Shown: positions 9,301 to 17,786, counted from the first letter of the stretch. The stretch: 64,000 bases of DNA from Solibacillus sp. FSL R7-0682 (GCF_038005985.1 NZ_JBBOUI010000001.1:3120001-3184000), one strand, 5' to 3'. A program made the numbers and translations. The notes: generated by a model not told the origin, from the sequence alone.

Positions 9301-9832
9301 CAGCCGTTTGGACGAGACGCATTCCACGTCCACCACCTCCTAAAGCCGCTTTAATCATCACCGGATAGCCATATTGCTCCCCAAACGTTTGAACTTCTTC
9401 TAAACTATCTACAGGACCATCCGTACCAGGGATCACTGGAATCCCCGCTTGAATTGCCTGATCACGGGCTTTTACTTTGTCGCCAAACATATCTAAATGA
9501 GTAGAAGTAGGTCCGATAAATTGAATACCTTCCTCTTCACAACGACGGGCAAACGCTACATTTTCAGATAAAAAACCATACCCTGGGTGAATAGCATCAA
9601 CATTTGCTTCCTTTGCAATTTTGATGATTCCCTCAATATCTAAATAGGCTTCTATTGGCTTTTTTCCGACCCCTACAATGTAAGCTTCGTCCGCTTTATA
9701 ACGGTGATAAGAACCGCTATCTTCACGTGAATAAATCGCAACCGTTTTAATATGTAATTCATTGCAAGCACGTAAAATACGAATTGCAATTTCCCCTCGG
9801 TTTGCAACTAAAATCTTTTTGATCGACTTCAT
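6398..9832 (-). CDS. pycA: Pyruvate carboxylase
   Basis: PycA makes oxaloacetate from pyruvate, bicarbonate and ATP, refilling the TCA cycle. The 1144 residues match the single-chain type. The biotin carboxylase domain is about 1-450 (KILVANRGEIAIRI start, ATP-grasp GGGGRGMR, RDCSIQRRHQK). The carboxyltransferase TIM barrel is about 530-830 (TDTTFRDAHQSLLATR). The tetramerisation region follows, and then the biotinyl domain with AMKMET, whose Lys1110 is the biotin site. The ATG is set by the conserved N-terminus; AAGGAG sits only two bases before it, while a GGGGG tract lies at a better distance. It is 16 bases behind ftsW, the same order as in B. subtilis. Confidence 0.98.
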   Translation of the reverse strand: MKSIKKILVANRGEIAIRILRACNELHIKTVAIYSREDSGSYHRYKADEAYIVGVGKKPIEAYLDIEGIIKIAKEANVDAIHPGYGFLSENVAFARRCEEEGIQFIGPTSTHLDMFGDKVKARDQAIQAGIPVIPGTDGPVDSLEEVQTFGEQYGYPVMIKAALGGGGRGMRLVQTAEELQSAYDRAKSEAKAAFGSDEVYVEKAIIKPKHIEVQIIGDTHGNIVHLYERDCSIQRRHQKVVEIAPSNSISEQLRNRICDAAVKLMEKVKYINAGTVEFLVAGDDFYFIEVNPRIQVEHTITEMITGIDIVHAQIKVAQGLNIHSKEVGIPAQDKIPLFGYAIQSRVTTEDPANDFMPDTGKLMVYRSSGGFGVRLDAGNGFQGAVVTPYYDSLLVKISTWGMTFAEAAAKMDRNLREFRIRGVKTNIPFLGNVVLHDKFLTGEFDTSFIDTTPELFEFPERKDRGTKLLNYIGNVTLNGFPGVEKRAKPIFVQPEKPKVDIFIPTPTGTKQILDAHGADGLVKWIKDQDDVLLTDTTFRDAHQSLLATRVRSQDMFQIAEETSRLMHDHFSLEMWGGATFDVAYRFLKENPWARLEKLRQQIPNVLFQMLLRGANAVGYTNYPDNLIREFIKESASSGVDVFRIFDSLNWIKGMEVAIDEVRNSGKVAEAAICYTGDILDDSRAKYTVEYYKNMAKELEAVGAHILAIKDMAGLLKPQAAYRLISELKEATNLPIHLHTHDTSGNGIYLYAKAIEAGVDIIDTALGSMAGLTSQPSANSLYYAMKGSERKVRADIEGLEKLSYYWEDVRKYYVDFESGMNAPHSEIYVHEMPGGQYSNLQQQAKAVGLGDRWDEVKTMYSRVNLMFGDIVKVTPSSKVVGDMALFMVQNNLTEDNIVERGKAIDFPESVIEFFQGYLGQPHGGFPKDIQHVVLKDREPITIRPGELLAPVDFEKLAGELEQKTNHTPSKQDLLAYALYPKVFEQYVQASDSFGDISVLDTPTFLYGLKLGEEVEVEIEKGKTLIIKLVSIGEPQHDGTRVMYFEMNGQSRELVIQDLTVEVDGSIALKADPSNPNQIGATMPGTVLKVVVNKGSTVKRGDHLLITEAMKMETTVQAPKDGVVKEVYASAGDAISTGDLLIELM

Positions 9833-9848
9833 TTCTCCTTACCCCCAA

Positions 9849-11027
9849 TTACTTTCTTTTCTCTAATTTGTGATTTGTAGAGACATTAATTAAAATCCCC
9901 ATTGCAATAGACAGCAATAATATCGAAGTTCCGCCATAGCTAATAAAAGGTAACGTAACCCCAGTTAACGGGATAATTCCCGATAAACCACCTAAATTAA
10001 TAAAAGTTTGTAACCCTATCCAAGTAGAAATGCCCGCCGCTAGCATCCGTGCAAGCGGGTCTTTTGTTGTCATTGCAATATAAAATCCTCGCAACACAAT
10101 AAAACTTAAACCAAAAATAACAATTGTAACACCTAAAACCCCTAATTCTTCTGCAATAACCGCCATAATAAAATCGGTCTGCGGCTCCGGTAAATAACCC
10201 AGTTTTTGGGTGGATTGGCCCAGTCCCTTTCCTTCTAAACCACCTGAACCGATTGCATAGTAACCATTAACAACTTGATAACCTGAGTTTTGTGAAGCTG
10301 CAAATGGATCCAAATAAGATGTAAAGCGACCTAAACGACTTGCATTAAAAATTGAATCGCGTTTGATAATTAATAATGCCCCTACGGCTACGATTCCTAG
10401 AGAACTTACGAGACCGGTAATTTTAATCATCGTCTTTCCTCTAAGACCACTCGACAAGATGACTGCCATGGCAATAACGAAAATAATCATTAATGCTCCA
10501 ATGTCTGTTTCAAGACCAACACATAATATAATGAATAACCACATGCTAAGCGGTGGCGCAATGTCATCAAAAGTTAAAAGCTGCATCGAACCTTTATTGA
10601 CACTTTTTCGATAAAAGGTACCTGCAAAGAAAATTATAATAAAGAGCTTCGCAAATTCTGACGGTTGGAAGTTCATTATCCCAAATAAACTAATCCAACT
10701 CTGGGAACCTGTTTGTTCTTTACCGTGTCCAAACAACGCCAGACATATTTCGAGCAGAATCATAATGAGCATTAACGGCATTAGAATTTTTTTACTTCTT
10801 AAATTTTTATATGGCACAATGACTGCAATTATAAATAACGTAAAGGCGATTACTATGTTTGTTAATTGCTTCACATAGTAATGATTCGGCGACGCATCTA
10901 ATCGCGCAATCGCAATCCATATACTTGAACTATAGATCATTACGAGTCCAAACAATGTTAAGAAAATGTATACAAACAACAACCCGTAATCAAAATTCCG
11001 GAAAAAATTTTTAAAATAATTTTTCAT
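9849..11027 (-). CDS. ftsW: Cell-division peptidoglycan polymerase FtsW (SEDS family)
   Basis: This 392-residue SEDS protein polymerises septal peptidoglycan from lipid II with a partner class b PBP. About ten hydrophobic helices are visible. Hallmarks include MIYSSS in the first helix region, the conserved FQPSEFAKL, the catalytic-loop region DPFAASQNSGYQV, and the C-terminal GGLSGIIPLTGVTLPFISYGGTS. Synteny between ylaN and pycA supports ftsW (ylaO) rather than rodA or spoVE. The start is the ATG before MKNYFKNFF. It is expressed with pycA, either by readthrough past the ylaN terminator or from a promoter near it. Confidence 0.93.
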   Translation of the reverse strand: MKNYFKNFFRNFDYGLLFVYIFLTLFGLVMIYSSSIWIAIARLDASPNHYYVKQLTNIVIAFTLFIIAVIVPYKNLRSKKILMPLMLIMILLEICLALFGHGKEQTGSQSWISLFGIMNFQPSEFAKLFIIIFFAGTFYRKSVNKGSMQLLTFDDIAPPLSMWLFIILCVGLETDIGALMIIFVIAMAVILSSGLRGKTMIKITGLVSSLGIVAVGALLIIKRDSIFNASRLGRFTSYLDPFAASQNSGYQVVNGYYAIGSGGLEGKGLGQSTQKLGYLPEPQTDFIMAVIAEELGVLGVTIVIFGLSFIVLRGFYIAMTTKDPLARMLAAGISTWIGLQTFINLGGLSGIIPLTGVTLPFISYGGTSILLLSIAMGILINVSTNHKLEKRK

Positions 11028-11046
11028 TTAACCAAACCTCGTTTTT

Positions 11047-11084
11047 GAAAAAAAAACTCAAACTGCACATAGCGTTTGAGTTTT
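11047..11084 (-). terminator. Terminator or attenuator between ylaN and ftsW
   Basis: On the minus strand the arms AAAACTCAAAC and GTTTGAGTTTT enclose a 10-base loop and run into a long T tract. It lies directly after ylaN and 20 bases before ftsW. Confidence 0.85.
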
Positions 11085-11087
11085 CTT

Positions 11088-11369
11088 TTATTTGTCTGTA
11101 TACGCATCATGTAATAAAGAAAGTTCTTTCTCAAGTGAGTCAAGAATCTGCTTTCCTTTTTCACGCTCAATTAAACCTAGCTTTACAGCAAAATCAATTT
11201 CACGTGATAAGCCAAACATCTGTGTATCTAAAACCTCTTCATATAATGGACAAGACGGCATTGTCAAATTATCCATTTGTACTCGAATTAATTGAGCAAT
11301 TTTATCTGCATCTGCTGTTAATAGCTCTAATGCCTTTTCCTGAAAGGAAGCTTGTGCTTTCGTATCCAT
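11088..11369 (-). CDS. ylaN: YlaN family protein (UPF0358), iron-linked Fur partner
   Basis: This 93-residue all-helical cytosolic protein closely matches the YlaN/UPF0358 family in length and wording ([36 protein letters not shown]). YlaN is conserved in Firmicutes, is reported as essential in B. subtilis unless iron is plentiful, and has been reported to act on Fur. None of this can be read from the sequence itself. The start is an ATG with GGGGGCG upstream. It is followed by a strong terminator and then ftsW, as in B. subtilis. Confidence 0.93.
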   Translation of the reverse strand: MDTKAQASFQEKALELLTADADKIAQLIRVQMDNLTMPSCPLYEEVLDTQMFGLSREIDFAVKLGLIEREKGKQILDSLEKELSLLHDAYTDK

Positions 11370-11538
11370 GAGGACGCCCCCATCTATGATATTTCTTCGA
11401 TTCTATCTTAATAAAGTGTATCTTTTTACTTAAAAAAATGCAAGCTTCTTTGTATGATTTACTTCCAATTCAATTATATTTCTTTCTCAATTGAATCACG
11501 CTATAATAGGAAAGGATAATAGCTAAGGGGGACTTACT

Positions 11539-12039
11539 ATGGTTGAAACAATCATTCCTATTAAGGGTGCTGTCACATATCAATTGACATTAGATCCAAC
11601 AGTGTGGATTTTTGATGATCGTAAGCTTGATTTGACTACCTATTTCGATACAGAAAAAGTAGAAGAGGATAACGAAAAATATTTACGTGACATGGGTGCA
11701 CATTGGTCACGAGAAATTATGGAAGGTGCAGTTTTCCCTCCAACCTTAAAAACAGAGCGGAAATTCGACCGCAAGGGGATGTTGACTGGAACATTCGGGA
11801 TGGAAATTAAACCTTTCCTAAATAATGCAGAAATTTTACCAACTGCAACAGAAGTCGTATTTGAATGTGCAGCAAATGAAGAAATTTCTTTCCCGTTAGA
11901 GCAAGTAGAAAATTTCATCTTAAAATTTAGCCAAGATGGTAAGCCACTTACTGAAGACGGTCCAGTTCATATTTTATTCGGAGACGGTTCGAATAGAGAC
12001 AACCCAATTAAAAACATTCGTGCGATTCGTATACAATAG
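11539..12039 (+). CDS. ylaL: YlaL-like conserved protein of unknown function
   Basis: A soluble protein of 166 residues with no signal peptide or membrane segment. It has mixed alpha/beta character and several acidic patches. Position next to ylaN on one side and ylaI on the other matches B. subtilis ylaL, and I give the symbol on synteny and size rather than a recognised domain. The ATG is preceded by AAGGGGG. The ylaI gene follows after 11 bases with its own AGGAGG, so the two form a small operon ending in a strong hairpin. No catalytic motif is evident. Confidence 0.7.
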   Translation: MVETIIPIKGAVTYQLTLDPTVWIFDDRKLDLTTYFDTEKVEEDNEKYLRDMGAHWSREIMEGAVFPPTLKTERKFDRKGMLTGTFGMEIKPFLNNAEILPTATEVVFECAANEEISFPLEQVENFILKFSQDGKPLTEDGPVHILFGDGSNRDNPIKNIRAIRIQ

Positions 12040-12050
12040 GAGGTCGTAAA

Positions 12051-12254
12051 ATGCGTGTAAAATGTGTTATTTGCGATGCAATACATGATTTACCAAACGA
12101 TTTACCTTTAGCAAAAAAGCTGCGAAATCGTCCGATTCATACTTTTATGTGTATGTCTTGTTCCGATCGCATTTCAGAAAATACTCAAAAGCGAGTAGAT
12201 ACTGGAAATTTCATTTTCTATCGAACTTCTTCAAAATTTGATGAAGAATTTTAA
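12051..12254 (+). CDS. ylaI: YlaI family small zinc-ribbon protein (DUF2197)
   Basis: A 67-residue protein with two Cys pairs, CVIC (Cys5/Cys8) and CMSC (Cys34/Cys37), spaced as in a zinc ribbon. Between them the conserved string KKLRNRPIHTFMC is typical of Bacillus YlaI (DUF2197). Its role is unknown; the metal site suggests nucleic-acid or protein binding. The ATG has AGGAGGTCGTAAA just upstream. It is co-transcribed with the ylaL-like gene and followed at once by a bidirectional terminator. Confidence 0.9.
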   Translation: MRVKCVICDAIHDLPNDLPLAKKLRNRPIHTFMCMSCSDRISENTQKRVDTGNFIFYRTSSKFDEEF

Positions 12255-12261
12255 TAGAAAG

Positions 12262-12298
12262 AATAAAGGCGCTGTTCAAATGAACAGCGCCTTTATTT
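12262..12298. terminator. Bidirectional terminator between ylaI and the 12302 gene
   Basis: A perfect 11-base stem GGCGCTGTTCA / TGAACAGCGCC with a 2-base loop is flanked by A-rich and T-rich runs on both sides, so it can serve both convergent genes. Confidence 0.93.
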
Positions 12299-12301
12299 TA
12301 T

Positions 12302-12937
12302 TTAGAAGCTAAAATTTTGCTCATGGAATTTAAAGTCAATGAAGCTCTCCGATTTAATTTTACTTAATTGGAAATAGTTTTCCACTTCAAATTTAACGCC
12401 ATCAAATACTCGCTCTTGGTCAACAACGAATACATCTATTTGTACTGGAATTTCACCAAATTGTTTTTTCAACGTTTGGGCAATTTCTTGTGCTACTTCA
12501 TCTGTTAATTCATTTAAATTTAGTAGGCGGATTGTTGCCTTTTGTACATCTGCTTCCTCAAGTGAAATTTCTTCTGTTAAACCTTGTAAATGAACATTCG
12601 ACATAACTAATGCATCTGGTACTAATGGTTGAACTAAATCGCTAACTTTAGCATTCACATTTTCAGCATAATATTCCCCTTCATACGATTCACCTTGTAC
12701 ATCGAAGTCATATACGATTTTTGTATCTTCTGATTGGACTGTTATTTCAAATTCATCACCGAATGTACTAACGGTTGATTTTGTTACAACAAATTGATCA
12801 TTATAAATTTCGCTTAATTGCGCTGCCGCATTATCTTCTTTATTCGCTTTAAAGACTGCTGGTAAGAAAATAATGGCTGAAATAATAACAAGTGCTGCAG
12901 CAACAGTGATAATAACTTGTTTTTTTGTAAAATTCAT
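12302..12937 (-). CDS. Membrane-anchored protein of unknown function
   Basis: A 211-residue protein with a short positive N-terminus (MNFTKKQ), one hydrophobic helix (about 8-29) and a mainly acidic extracytoplasmic part of about 180 residues with alternating beta and helical character. There is no lipobox Cys. It is probably anchored by an uncleaved N-terminal helix. It stands between ylaH and ylaI, where B. subtilis has the lipoprotein gene ylaJ, but I see no resemblance to YlaJ and do not transfer the name. The ATG has AGATGGAGTAGAGAAAA upstream. It is a single gene between two terminators. Confidence 0.8.
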   Translation of the reverse strand: MNFTKKQVIITVAAALVIISAIIFLPAVFKANKEDNAAAQLSEIYNDQFVVTKSTVSTFGDEFEITVQSEDTKIVYDFDVQGESYEGEYYAENVNAKVSDLVQPLVPDALVMSNVHLQGLTEEISLEEADVQKATIRLLNLNELTDEVAQEIAQTLKKQFGEIPVQIDVFVVDQERVFDGVKFEVENYFQLSKIKSESFIDFKFHEQNFSF

Positions 12938-13101
12938 TTTTCTCTACTCCATCTAGTTATTTCATATCTGATAATAAATTATAACGCTTTCAATTCTTTT
13001 GAAGCAATTCACAAGCTTTTCATCGTGAATTTCTTCATTAAATTTTTGATAAAATAGACACATTTTGTACGAATAAATGCAATAGGGTATTTTCATTCGA
13101 T

Positions 13102-13133
13102 AAAAAAGAGAGGAAACAATACTGTTCCCTCTC
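13102..13133 (-). terminator. Intrinsic terminator after ylaH
   Basis: On the minus strand GAGAGGGAAC and GTTTCCTCTC (one G-T pair) form the stem, followed by TTTTTT. It overlaps a spurious frame at 12962-13171. Confidence 0.9.
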
Positions 13134-13139
13134 AAAAAA

Positions 13140-13544
13140 TTATGCTTGTTTTGCTGCTTTCGCTTCTTCACGTTTTTCGCGCCATAGACGTGATTTATAG
13201 ACGATTAAAATTAAAGCAGCAACGATTAAGCCTTCGATCATCGGTAAGAACAATGCTAAAAACGTTAAAATCATACATCCTATAAATAAAAATGTATAAA
13301 TAACAATATTTTTACCCAATGATAATTTTTTTGCAAAGCCTAGTTTATATACAATTGCCGACATAAGGAACACGAGAATAAACGTTGCATAACCAGCCAT
13401 TTCGTAGCTTGGTAAATTTTCATATAAATATCTTGTGATTCCAGACATACGTTCAAAAACGTACTCTTTTTCATTTGTAGATACAGTTGCAGCTAATACT
13501 AAATTTAATGTGCTACTCATTACAGCCATCATATTCAACATCAT
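13140..13544 (-). CDS. ylaH: YlaH-like membrane protein
   Basis: This 134-residue protein matches the YlaH-like family by position next to typA and by its layout. It has a short N-terminal hydrophobic segment, a loop of about 35 residues, then three closely packed helices (about 50-68, 77-99 and 101-115), and a highly charged C-terminal tail (KREEAKAAKQ). The function is unknown. Several ATGs are available at the N-terminus (codons 1, 2, 5, 6 and 9). AAAGG stands four bases before the first, so a slightly shorter product is possible. It is 29 bases behind typA and ends in a strong terminator. Confidence 0.85.
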   Translation of the reverse strand: MMLNMMAVMSSTLNLVLAATVSTNEKEYVFERMSGITRYLYENLPSYEMAGYATFILVFLMSAIVYKLGFAKKLSLGKNIVIYTFLFIGCMILTFLALFLPMIEGLIVAALILIVYKSRLWREKREEAKAAKQA

Positions 13545-13573
13545 TCAACCTTTCCCTATTAACGCCAATTTTT

Positions 13574-15424
13574 TTAACCTTCTAATTCAGCGTTCTTTTT
13601 CTTTTTCGTAATACGCTCTCGCTCACCTTTATCTAAAACCTGTTTACGTAAACGGATTGATTCTGGTGTTACTTCTAAATACTCATCATCATCTAAAAAC
13701 TCTAAAGCTTCTTCTAATGTTAAGATTTTAGGAGTTTTAATTACGTTTGTTTGATCTTTCGTTGCTGAACGGACATTTGTTTTTTGTTTCATTTTACAAA
13801 TGTTTACTGTGATATCGTTATCACGTGTGTTTTGACCTACGATCATACCCTCGTAAATTTCAGCACCTGGCTCTACGAATAATGTTCCACGATCTTCTAC
13901 ACCCATCATACCGTAAGTTGTTGCTTTACCCGTTTCCATAGAAACTAAAGCACCTTGGTGACGACCGCCTACTTTACCAGGAACTAATGGTTGATAAGAA
14001 TCGAATGTGTGGTTAATAATCCCGAACCCTTTTGTTAATGACATGAATTCAGTTGTATAACCGATTAATCCACGAGCTGGTACCATAAATACTAAACGTA
14101 CTTGTCCGTTTCCTTCGTTGACCATGTCCAGCATTTCACCTTTACGGTTACCTAAAGATTCGATGATTGAACCTACGCAATCTTCCGGCACATCGATTTG
14201 TACACGTTCAACTGGCTCATGTTTTTTACCATCAATTTCACGGATGATTACTTGTGGTTTTGATACTTGTAATTCATACCCTTCACGACGCATGTTTTCT
14301 ACTAAAATCGATAAGTGAAGCTCACCACGACCTGATACCATCCAAGCATCTGGAGAATCTGTATCTTCTACACGTAATGATACGTCAGTTTGTAGTTGTG
14401 AACGTAAACGCTCTTCTACTTTACGAGAAGTAATCCATTTTCCTTCACGACCTGCAAATGGTGAGTTATTTACTAAGAACATCATTTGTAATGTTGGCTC
14501 ATCAATACGCATTGGAGGAAGTGCCTCTGGGTGATCAACTGGACAAACCGTTTCACCTACGTTGATTTCTTCCATTCCTGAAACGGCGATTAAATCACCA
14601 GCATATGCTTCTTGAATTTCTTCACGTTTTAAACCAAAGAAACCAAATAATTTTGTAACACGGAAGTTTTTCACTGACCCGTCTAATTTCATTAATGAAA
14701 CTTGTTGACCTACAGAAATTGTACCACGCATTACACGCCCGATACCGATACGACCTACGAAGTCATTATAATCAAGTAAAGCTACTTGGAATTGTAAAGG
14801 CTCATCTCGTGTATCAACTGGTGCTGGGATATGCTCGATTACAGCTTCAAATAGACATTTCATATCTTCTTCTTGATCTGCTGGGTTTGAGCTTAATGAA
14901 GCCGTACCATTTACACCAGAAGCAAATACTACTGGGAAGTCTAATTGGTCTTCGTCTGCACCTAATTCAATTAATAAGTCTAAAACTTCATCTACAACTT
15001 CATCAGGACGTGCTGAATCTTTGTCGACTTTGTTAACAACTACGATTGGTGTTAATTTTTGCTCTAATGCTTTTTTCAATACAAAACGAGTTTGTGGCAT
15101 ACAACCCTCATACGCATCGACAACAAGTAGAACTCCGTCTACCATTTTTAAAATACGTTCTACCTCACCACCGAAGTCAGCGTGTCCAGGCGTATCAAGG
15201 ATGTTAATTCGAGTATTATTATAGTTAACTGCTGTATTTTTAGCTAAAATCGTAATTCCGCGTTCACGTTCAATATCATTCGAGTCCATTGCACGTTCTT
15301 CAACTTGCTCGTTCGTGCGGAAAGTACCCGATTGCTTTAATAATTGGTCAACTAATGTCGTTTTACCATGGTCAACGTGCGCGATAATCGCGATATTGCG
15401 TAAATCTTCACGTAAATTTGTCAT
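13574..15424 (-). CDS. typA: Ribosome-associated GTPase TypA/BipA
   Basis: TypA (BipA) is a translational GTPase of the EF-G/LepA class that binds the 70S ribosome and helps ribosome assembly and growth at low temperature or under stress. The 616-residue protein shows the P-loop AHVDHGKTTLV near the N-terminus, switch I RGITI, DTPGHADF, NKVDKD, then the EF-G-like domains and the C-terminal BipA-specific domain (GRHQGALVSMETGKATTYGMM). The ATG follows GGAGTGG. A candidate promoter lies just upstream, shared back-to-back with ylaF. Confidence 0.97.
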   Translation of the reverse strand: MTNLREDLRNIAIIAHVDHGKTTLVDQLLKQSGTFRTNEQVEERAMDSNDIERERGITILAKNTAVNYNNTRINILDTPGHADFGGEVERILKMVDGVLLVVDAYEGCMPQTRFVLKKALEQKLTPIVVVNKVDKDSARPDEVVDEVLDLLIELGADEDQLDFPVVFASGVNGTASLSSNPADQEEDMKCLFEAVIEHIPAPVDTRDEPLQFQVALLDYNDFVGRIGIGRVMRGTISVGQQVSLMKLDGSVKNFRVTKLFGFFGLKREEIQEAYAGDLIAVSGMEEINVGETVCPVDHPEALPPMRIDEPTLQMMFLVNNSPFAGREGKWITSRKVEERLRSQLQTDVSLRVEDTDSPDAWMVSGRGELHLSILVENMRREGYELQVSKPQVIIREIDGKKHEPVERVQIDVPEDCVGSIIESLGNRKGEMLDMVNEGNGQVRLVFMVPARGLIGYTTEFMSLTKGFGIINHTFDSYQPLVPGKVGGRHQGALVSMETGKATTYGMMGVEDRGTLFVEPGAEIYEGMIVGQNTRDNDITVNICKMKQKTNVRSATKDQTNVIKTPKILTLEEALEFLDDDEYLEVTPESIRLRKQVLDKGERERITKKKKNAELEG

Positions 15425-15465
15425 TATTCCACTCCATATTCTTTTTTCAAATGTTTAACTGTGAT

Positions 15466-15494
15466 ATTATAGCACATGAAAGATTAAATGTCTT
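15466..15494 (-). promoter_or_regulatory. Candidate sigma-A promoter for typA
   Basis: On the minus strand AAGACA and TATAAT are 17 bases apart, about 40 bases before the typA start. Confidence 0.5.
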
Positions 15495-15555
15495 TTCGTA
15501 AAAAAATAATATCATTATTTTAGTCACATATACGGATAAGTACGGAGGTTAAAAG

Positions 15556-15771
15556 ATGAATAAAGCAAAGCTAGTAATGTTCTTCTATGCATTAGCCGCA
15601 ATTTTATCAATGGTTAGCATGGGTGTATCATTTTCATTAATTTTCATGACAGGTGACGAATACGAAACAATGGGAATTATCGGAGTAATTATTGGTTTTA
15701 TTGTCATGTGTGCTATTTTTGGATTAGGTTTTAAAACGAAACGTAAATTTAAAGATCAAGGATTACTTTAG
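15556..15771 (+). CDS. ylaF: YlaF-like small membrane protein (DUF5325)
   Basis: A 71-residue protein with two hydrophobic helices (about 4-28 and 37-58) joined by a short acidic loop and ending in a basic tail (KTKRKFKDQG). Size, topology and its position divergent from typA match B. subtilis YlaF. No function is known. The ATG is preceded by ACGGAGG. The gene stands alone and converges on yktC across a shared terminator. Confidence 0.8.
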   Translation: MNKAKLVMFFYALAAILSMVSMGVSFSLIFMTGDEYETMGIIGVIIGFIVMCAIFGLGFKTKRKFKDQGLL

Positions 15772-15777
15772 TTTGCG

Positions 15778-15819
15778 AAAAAGAGCGGATGTGTATACAA
15801 TTACACATTCGCTCTTTTT
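15778..15819. terminator. Bidirectional terminator between ylaF and yktC
   Basis: The arms AAAAAGAGCG and CGCTCTTTTT, extended inwards by ATGTGT/ACACAT, form a long stem with A and T runs on the two flanks. Confidence 0.9.
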
Positions 15820-15844
15820 GATTTATAAATTTGAAAGTTCAACT

Positions 15845-16645
15845 TTATAACATCTTTTTTTCTTCAATATAGTTATCCAAAATTAATTGATGTATATAAG
15901 GGTTTGCAATCAAAAATGTATCTGTTGTTAAAAAATCAAATGGATTGCCATTAAAGTTCGTTGCAATTGCACCAACTTCCTTTGCAATTACTACACCGCC
16001 CCCTATATCCCAGGGCGCTAACCGCATTGAAATATAAGCATCCAGTTTCCCGCTTACAACAAATGCTATCTCCATTGCAGCTGAACCATAGGATCGTGTC
16101 CCTCGCACTGTTCGCACGAGCTCGATTATTCTTTCATGATTAATACGATTATTTGGCGTTACCCAATTCGCATTAATCCCGATGACCGCCTCCTCAATCT
16201 TTAACGGTTGTAATTTGCGCATCGGCGAATCATTATACCATGCCCCTTGTCCAGCAATGGCATAAAATAGATCCTCTCGCATTACATCAAATATGTATCC
16301 TAATATCCCAACTCCATCCACATAAACGCCAATTGTAATCATAAAATGACGATGCTGTTTCACAAAATTCATCGTGCCATCAATTGGATCTATAATCCAA
16401 ACAACCCCTTCTAAACTTTCAACTTTTTCGCCCATACCTTCTTCCCCTAAAATACGGTGACTTGAGTCAAAAGCTTTTATTTTTTCAATAAAAAACAACT
16501 CGGTTTCTCGGTCAATATTTGTTACGAGATCATTGGCACCCGATTTTGTTTCTATTTCTATATCATAGGAAAATGCATCACGTATTTTTTTCCCTGCTTC
16601 TACAATGATTTCTTTTGCAAATTGATCTAGTTTTTTTACGTCCAT
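15845..16645 (-). CDS. yktC: Inositol monophosphatase family phosphatase (YktC/SuhB-like)
   Basis: A 266-residue Mg2+-dependent phosphatase of the inositol monophosphatase superfamily. The first metal-binding motif is GEE (about 67-69), followed by the signature IDPIDGTMNFV with Asp86 and Asp89, and the second signature APWDIGGG near 205-215 supplies another Asp. The physiological substrate in Bacillales is uncertain and could be inositol phosphate, a nucleotide phosphate or another sugar phosphate. Synteny with yktA, yktB and the small ykzI-like gene matches B. subtilis yktC. The ATG is preceded by GGTGG. Confidence 0.9.
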   Translation of the reverse strand: MDVKKLDQFAKEIIVEAGKKIRDAFSYDIEIETKSGANDLVTNIDRETELFFIEKIKAFDSSHRILGEEGMGEKVESLEGVVWIIDPIDGTMNFVKQHRHFMITIGVYVDGVGILGYIFDVMREDLFYAIAGQGAWYNDSPMRKLQPLKIEEAVIGINANWVTPNNRINHERIIELVRTVRGTRSYGSAAMEIAFVVSGKLDAYISMRLAPWDIGGGVVIAKEVGAIATNFNGNPFDFLTTDTFLIANPYIHQLILDNYIEEKKML

Positions 16646-16715
16646 TTTGCATCCACCTTCCGATTATATATTTTATTTTGGGAAGCCAATTACTTTGAAT
16701 ATTCTTAATTATAAC

Positions 16716-16755
16716 AAAAAATCACTTGCTTTCTTTATATAGCAAGTGATTTTTT
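16716..16755 (-). terminator. Intrinsic terminator after the ykzI-like gene
   Basis: A perfect 15-base stem AAAAAATCACTTGCT / AGCAAGTGATTTTTT with a 10-base loop; the terminal T run serves the minus-strand gene. Confidence 0.88.
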
Positions 16756-16775
16756 ATTTTGGATACATTTTTTTA

Positions 16776-16973
16776 TTATGCATATACCTGTAAACCTTTT
16801 AGTTCCTCTTGAATTTCTGTTAAACGCTTTTTCGACTTTTCCATTTCTGACTGATTGTTATCCTTCATAGCAACATACAATGTCGCTAACTCATAGTCCA
16901 TTTCCAACATTAAAATCTCTTCGTATTGCTTTTCGATATCCACTTTGCGTATAATCTTAATCATCTGTTTCAT
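16776..16973 (-). CDS. Small coiled-coil protein (YkzI-like)
   Basis: A 65-residue acidic and basic helical protein, rich in Glu, Lys, Met and Leu with heptad-like spacing and no Cys, signal or membrane segment. I place the start at the inner ATG at 16973 because GAGGAAG stands eight bases before it; a longer frame starting at 17009 puts that ribosome site inside the coding region. Position between yktB and yktC matches the small ykzI gene of B. subtilis. That identity is by synteny only, and the function is unknown. Confidence 0.65.
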   Translation of the reverse strand: MKQMIKIIRKVDIEKQYEEILMLEMDYELATLYVAMKDNNQSEMEKSKKRLTEIQEELKGLQVYA

Positions 16974-17159
16974 AAATGTCACTTCCTCGTCTTTTATTTT
17001 CACTTTCATTGAATATTTAATTATCCGAAACGCAACTAGTTACTTTTTACTACTTTCTTTTACTAAAGTAAATCCTTACGGTATAAAGTTTCTATTAACA
17101 GATTTTTTCCCAAATTTTTATTAAAATAAACATTATTACGAAAGGAACTGTAAAAAAAT

Positions 17160-17786
17160 ATGAGTAATGTAAAATGGACTTCTGAAGACTTTCATGTATT
17201 CCAAATTGATGGGTTAGATGCGCGCATGGAAGCATTAACGACGATTGTTCGACCAAAATTCAATGAACTAGGAGAAATTTTTTCTGCCTATTTCAGCGTA
17301 AGAACTGGTGATGAATTCTTTCCACATGTGGCAAAACATGCTCGAAGAACGGTTAATCCCCCAAAAGATTCTTGGGTAGCCTTTGCTCCGTATAAACGTG
17401 GCTATAAAGCTTTACCACATTTTCAAATTGGTTTATGGGGAACACATTTATTCATTGTTGTCGCAATAATTTATGAAGCACCTCAAAAGCAAGAAATGGC
17501 GAAACGTTTATTAAATAATATAAAAAAGATTGAGGCACTTTCCGATGATTATGTTATTTCAGGTGACCACATGCAGCCAGATGCCATTTCACTTTCTGAA
17601 GCTCGCGATGGCAAGCTAGAGCAATACATTACACGATTACATGATGTTAAAAAGGGCGAATTTTTAGTAGGGCGTCATATCCCTGCCGAAGAAGCGATTA
17701 AATTATCATCTGAGCAATTTTTAGCACTTGTTGAAAAAACATTTGATGAACTATTGCCAATTTATCATGTGATTATAGATAGATAA
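17160..17786 (+). CDS. yktB: YktB family protein (UPF0637)
   Basis: A 208-residue soluble protein whose length and wording (FHVFQIDGLDARM, HVAKHARRTVNPPKDSWVAF, HFQIGLWGTHLFI) fit the UPF0637 family, B. subtilis YktB. Structures of the family are known from structural genomics but no reaction is established. There is no signal peptide or membrane segment. The start is ATG with AAAGGAA about 12 bases upstream, a rather long spacing. It is flanked by the ykzI-like gene and yktA, both on the other strand, and shares a terminator with yktA. Confidence 0.9.
   Translation: MSNVKWTSEDFHVFQIDGLDARMEALTTIVRPKFNELGEIFSAYFSVRTGDEFFPHVAKHARRTVNPPKDSWVAFAPYKRGYKALPHFQIGLWGTHLFIVVAIIYEAPQKQEMAKRLLNNIKKIEALSDDYVISGDHMQPDAISLSEARDGKLEQYITRLHDVKKGEFLVGRHIPAEEAIKLSSEQFLALVEKTFDELLPIYHVIIDR

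Noticed and set aside
12962-13171. 69-codon minus-strand frame after ylaH
   Set aside because: It overlaps the end of ylaH and contains the ylaH terminator; no ribosome site supports it.
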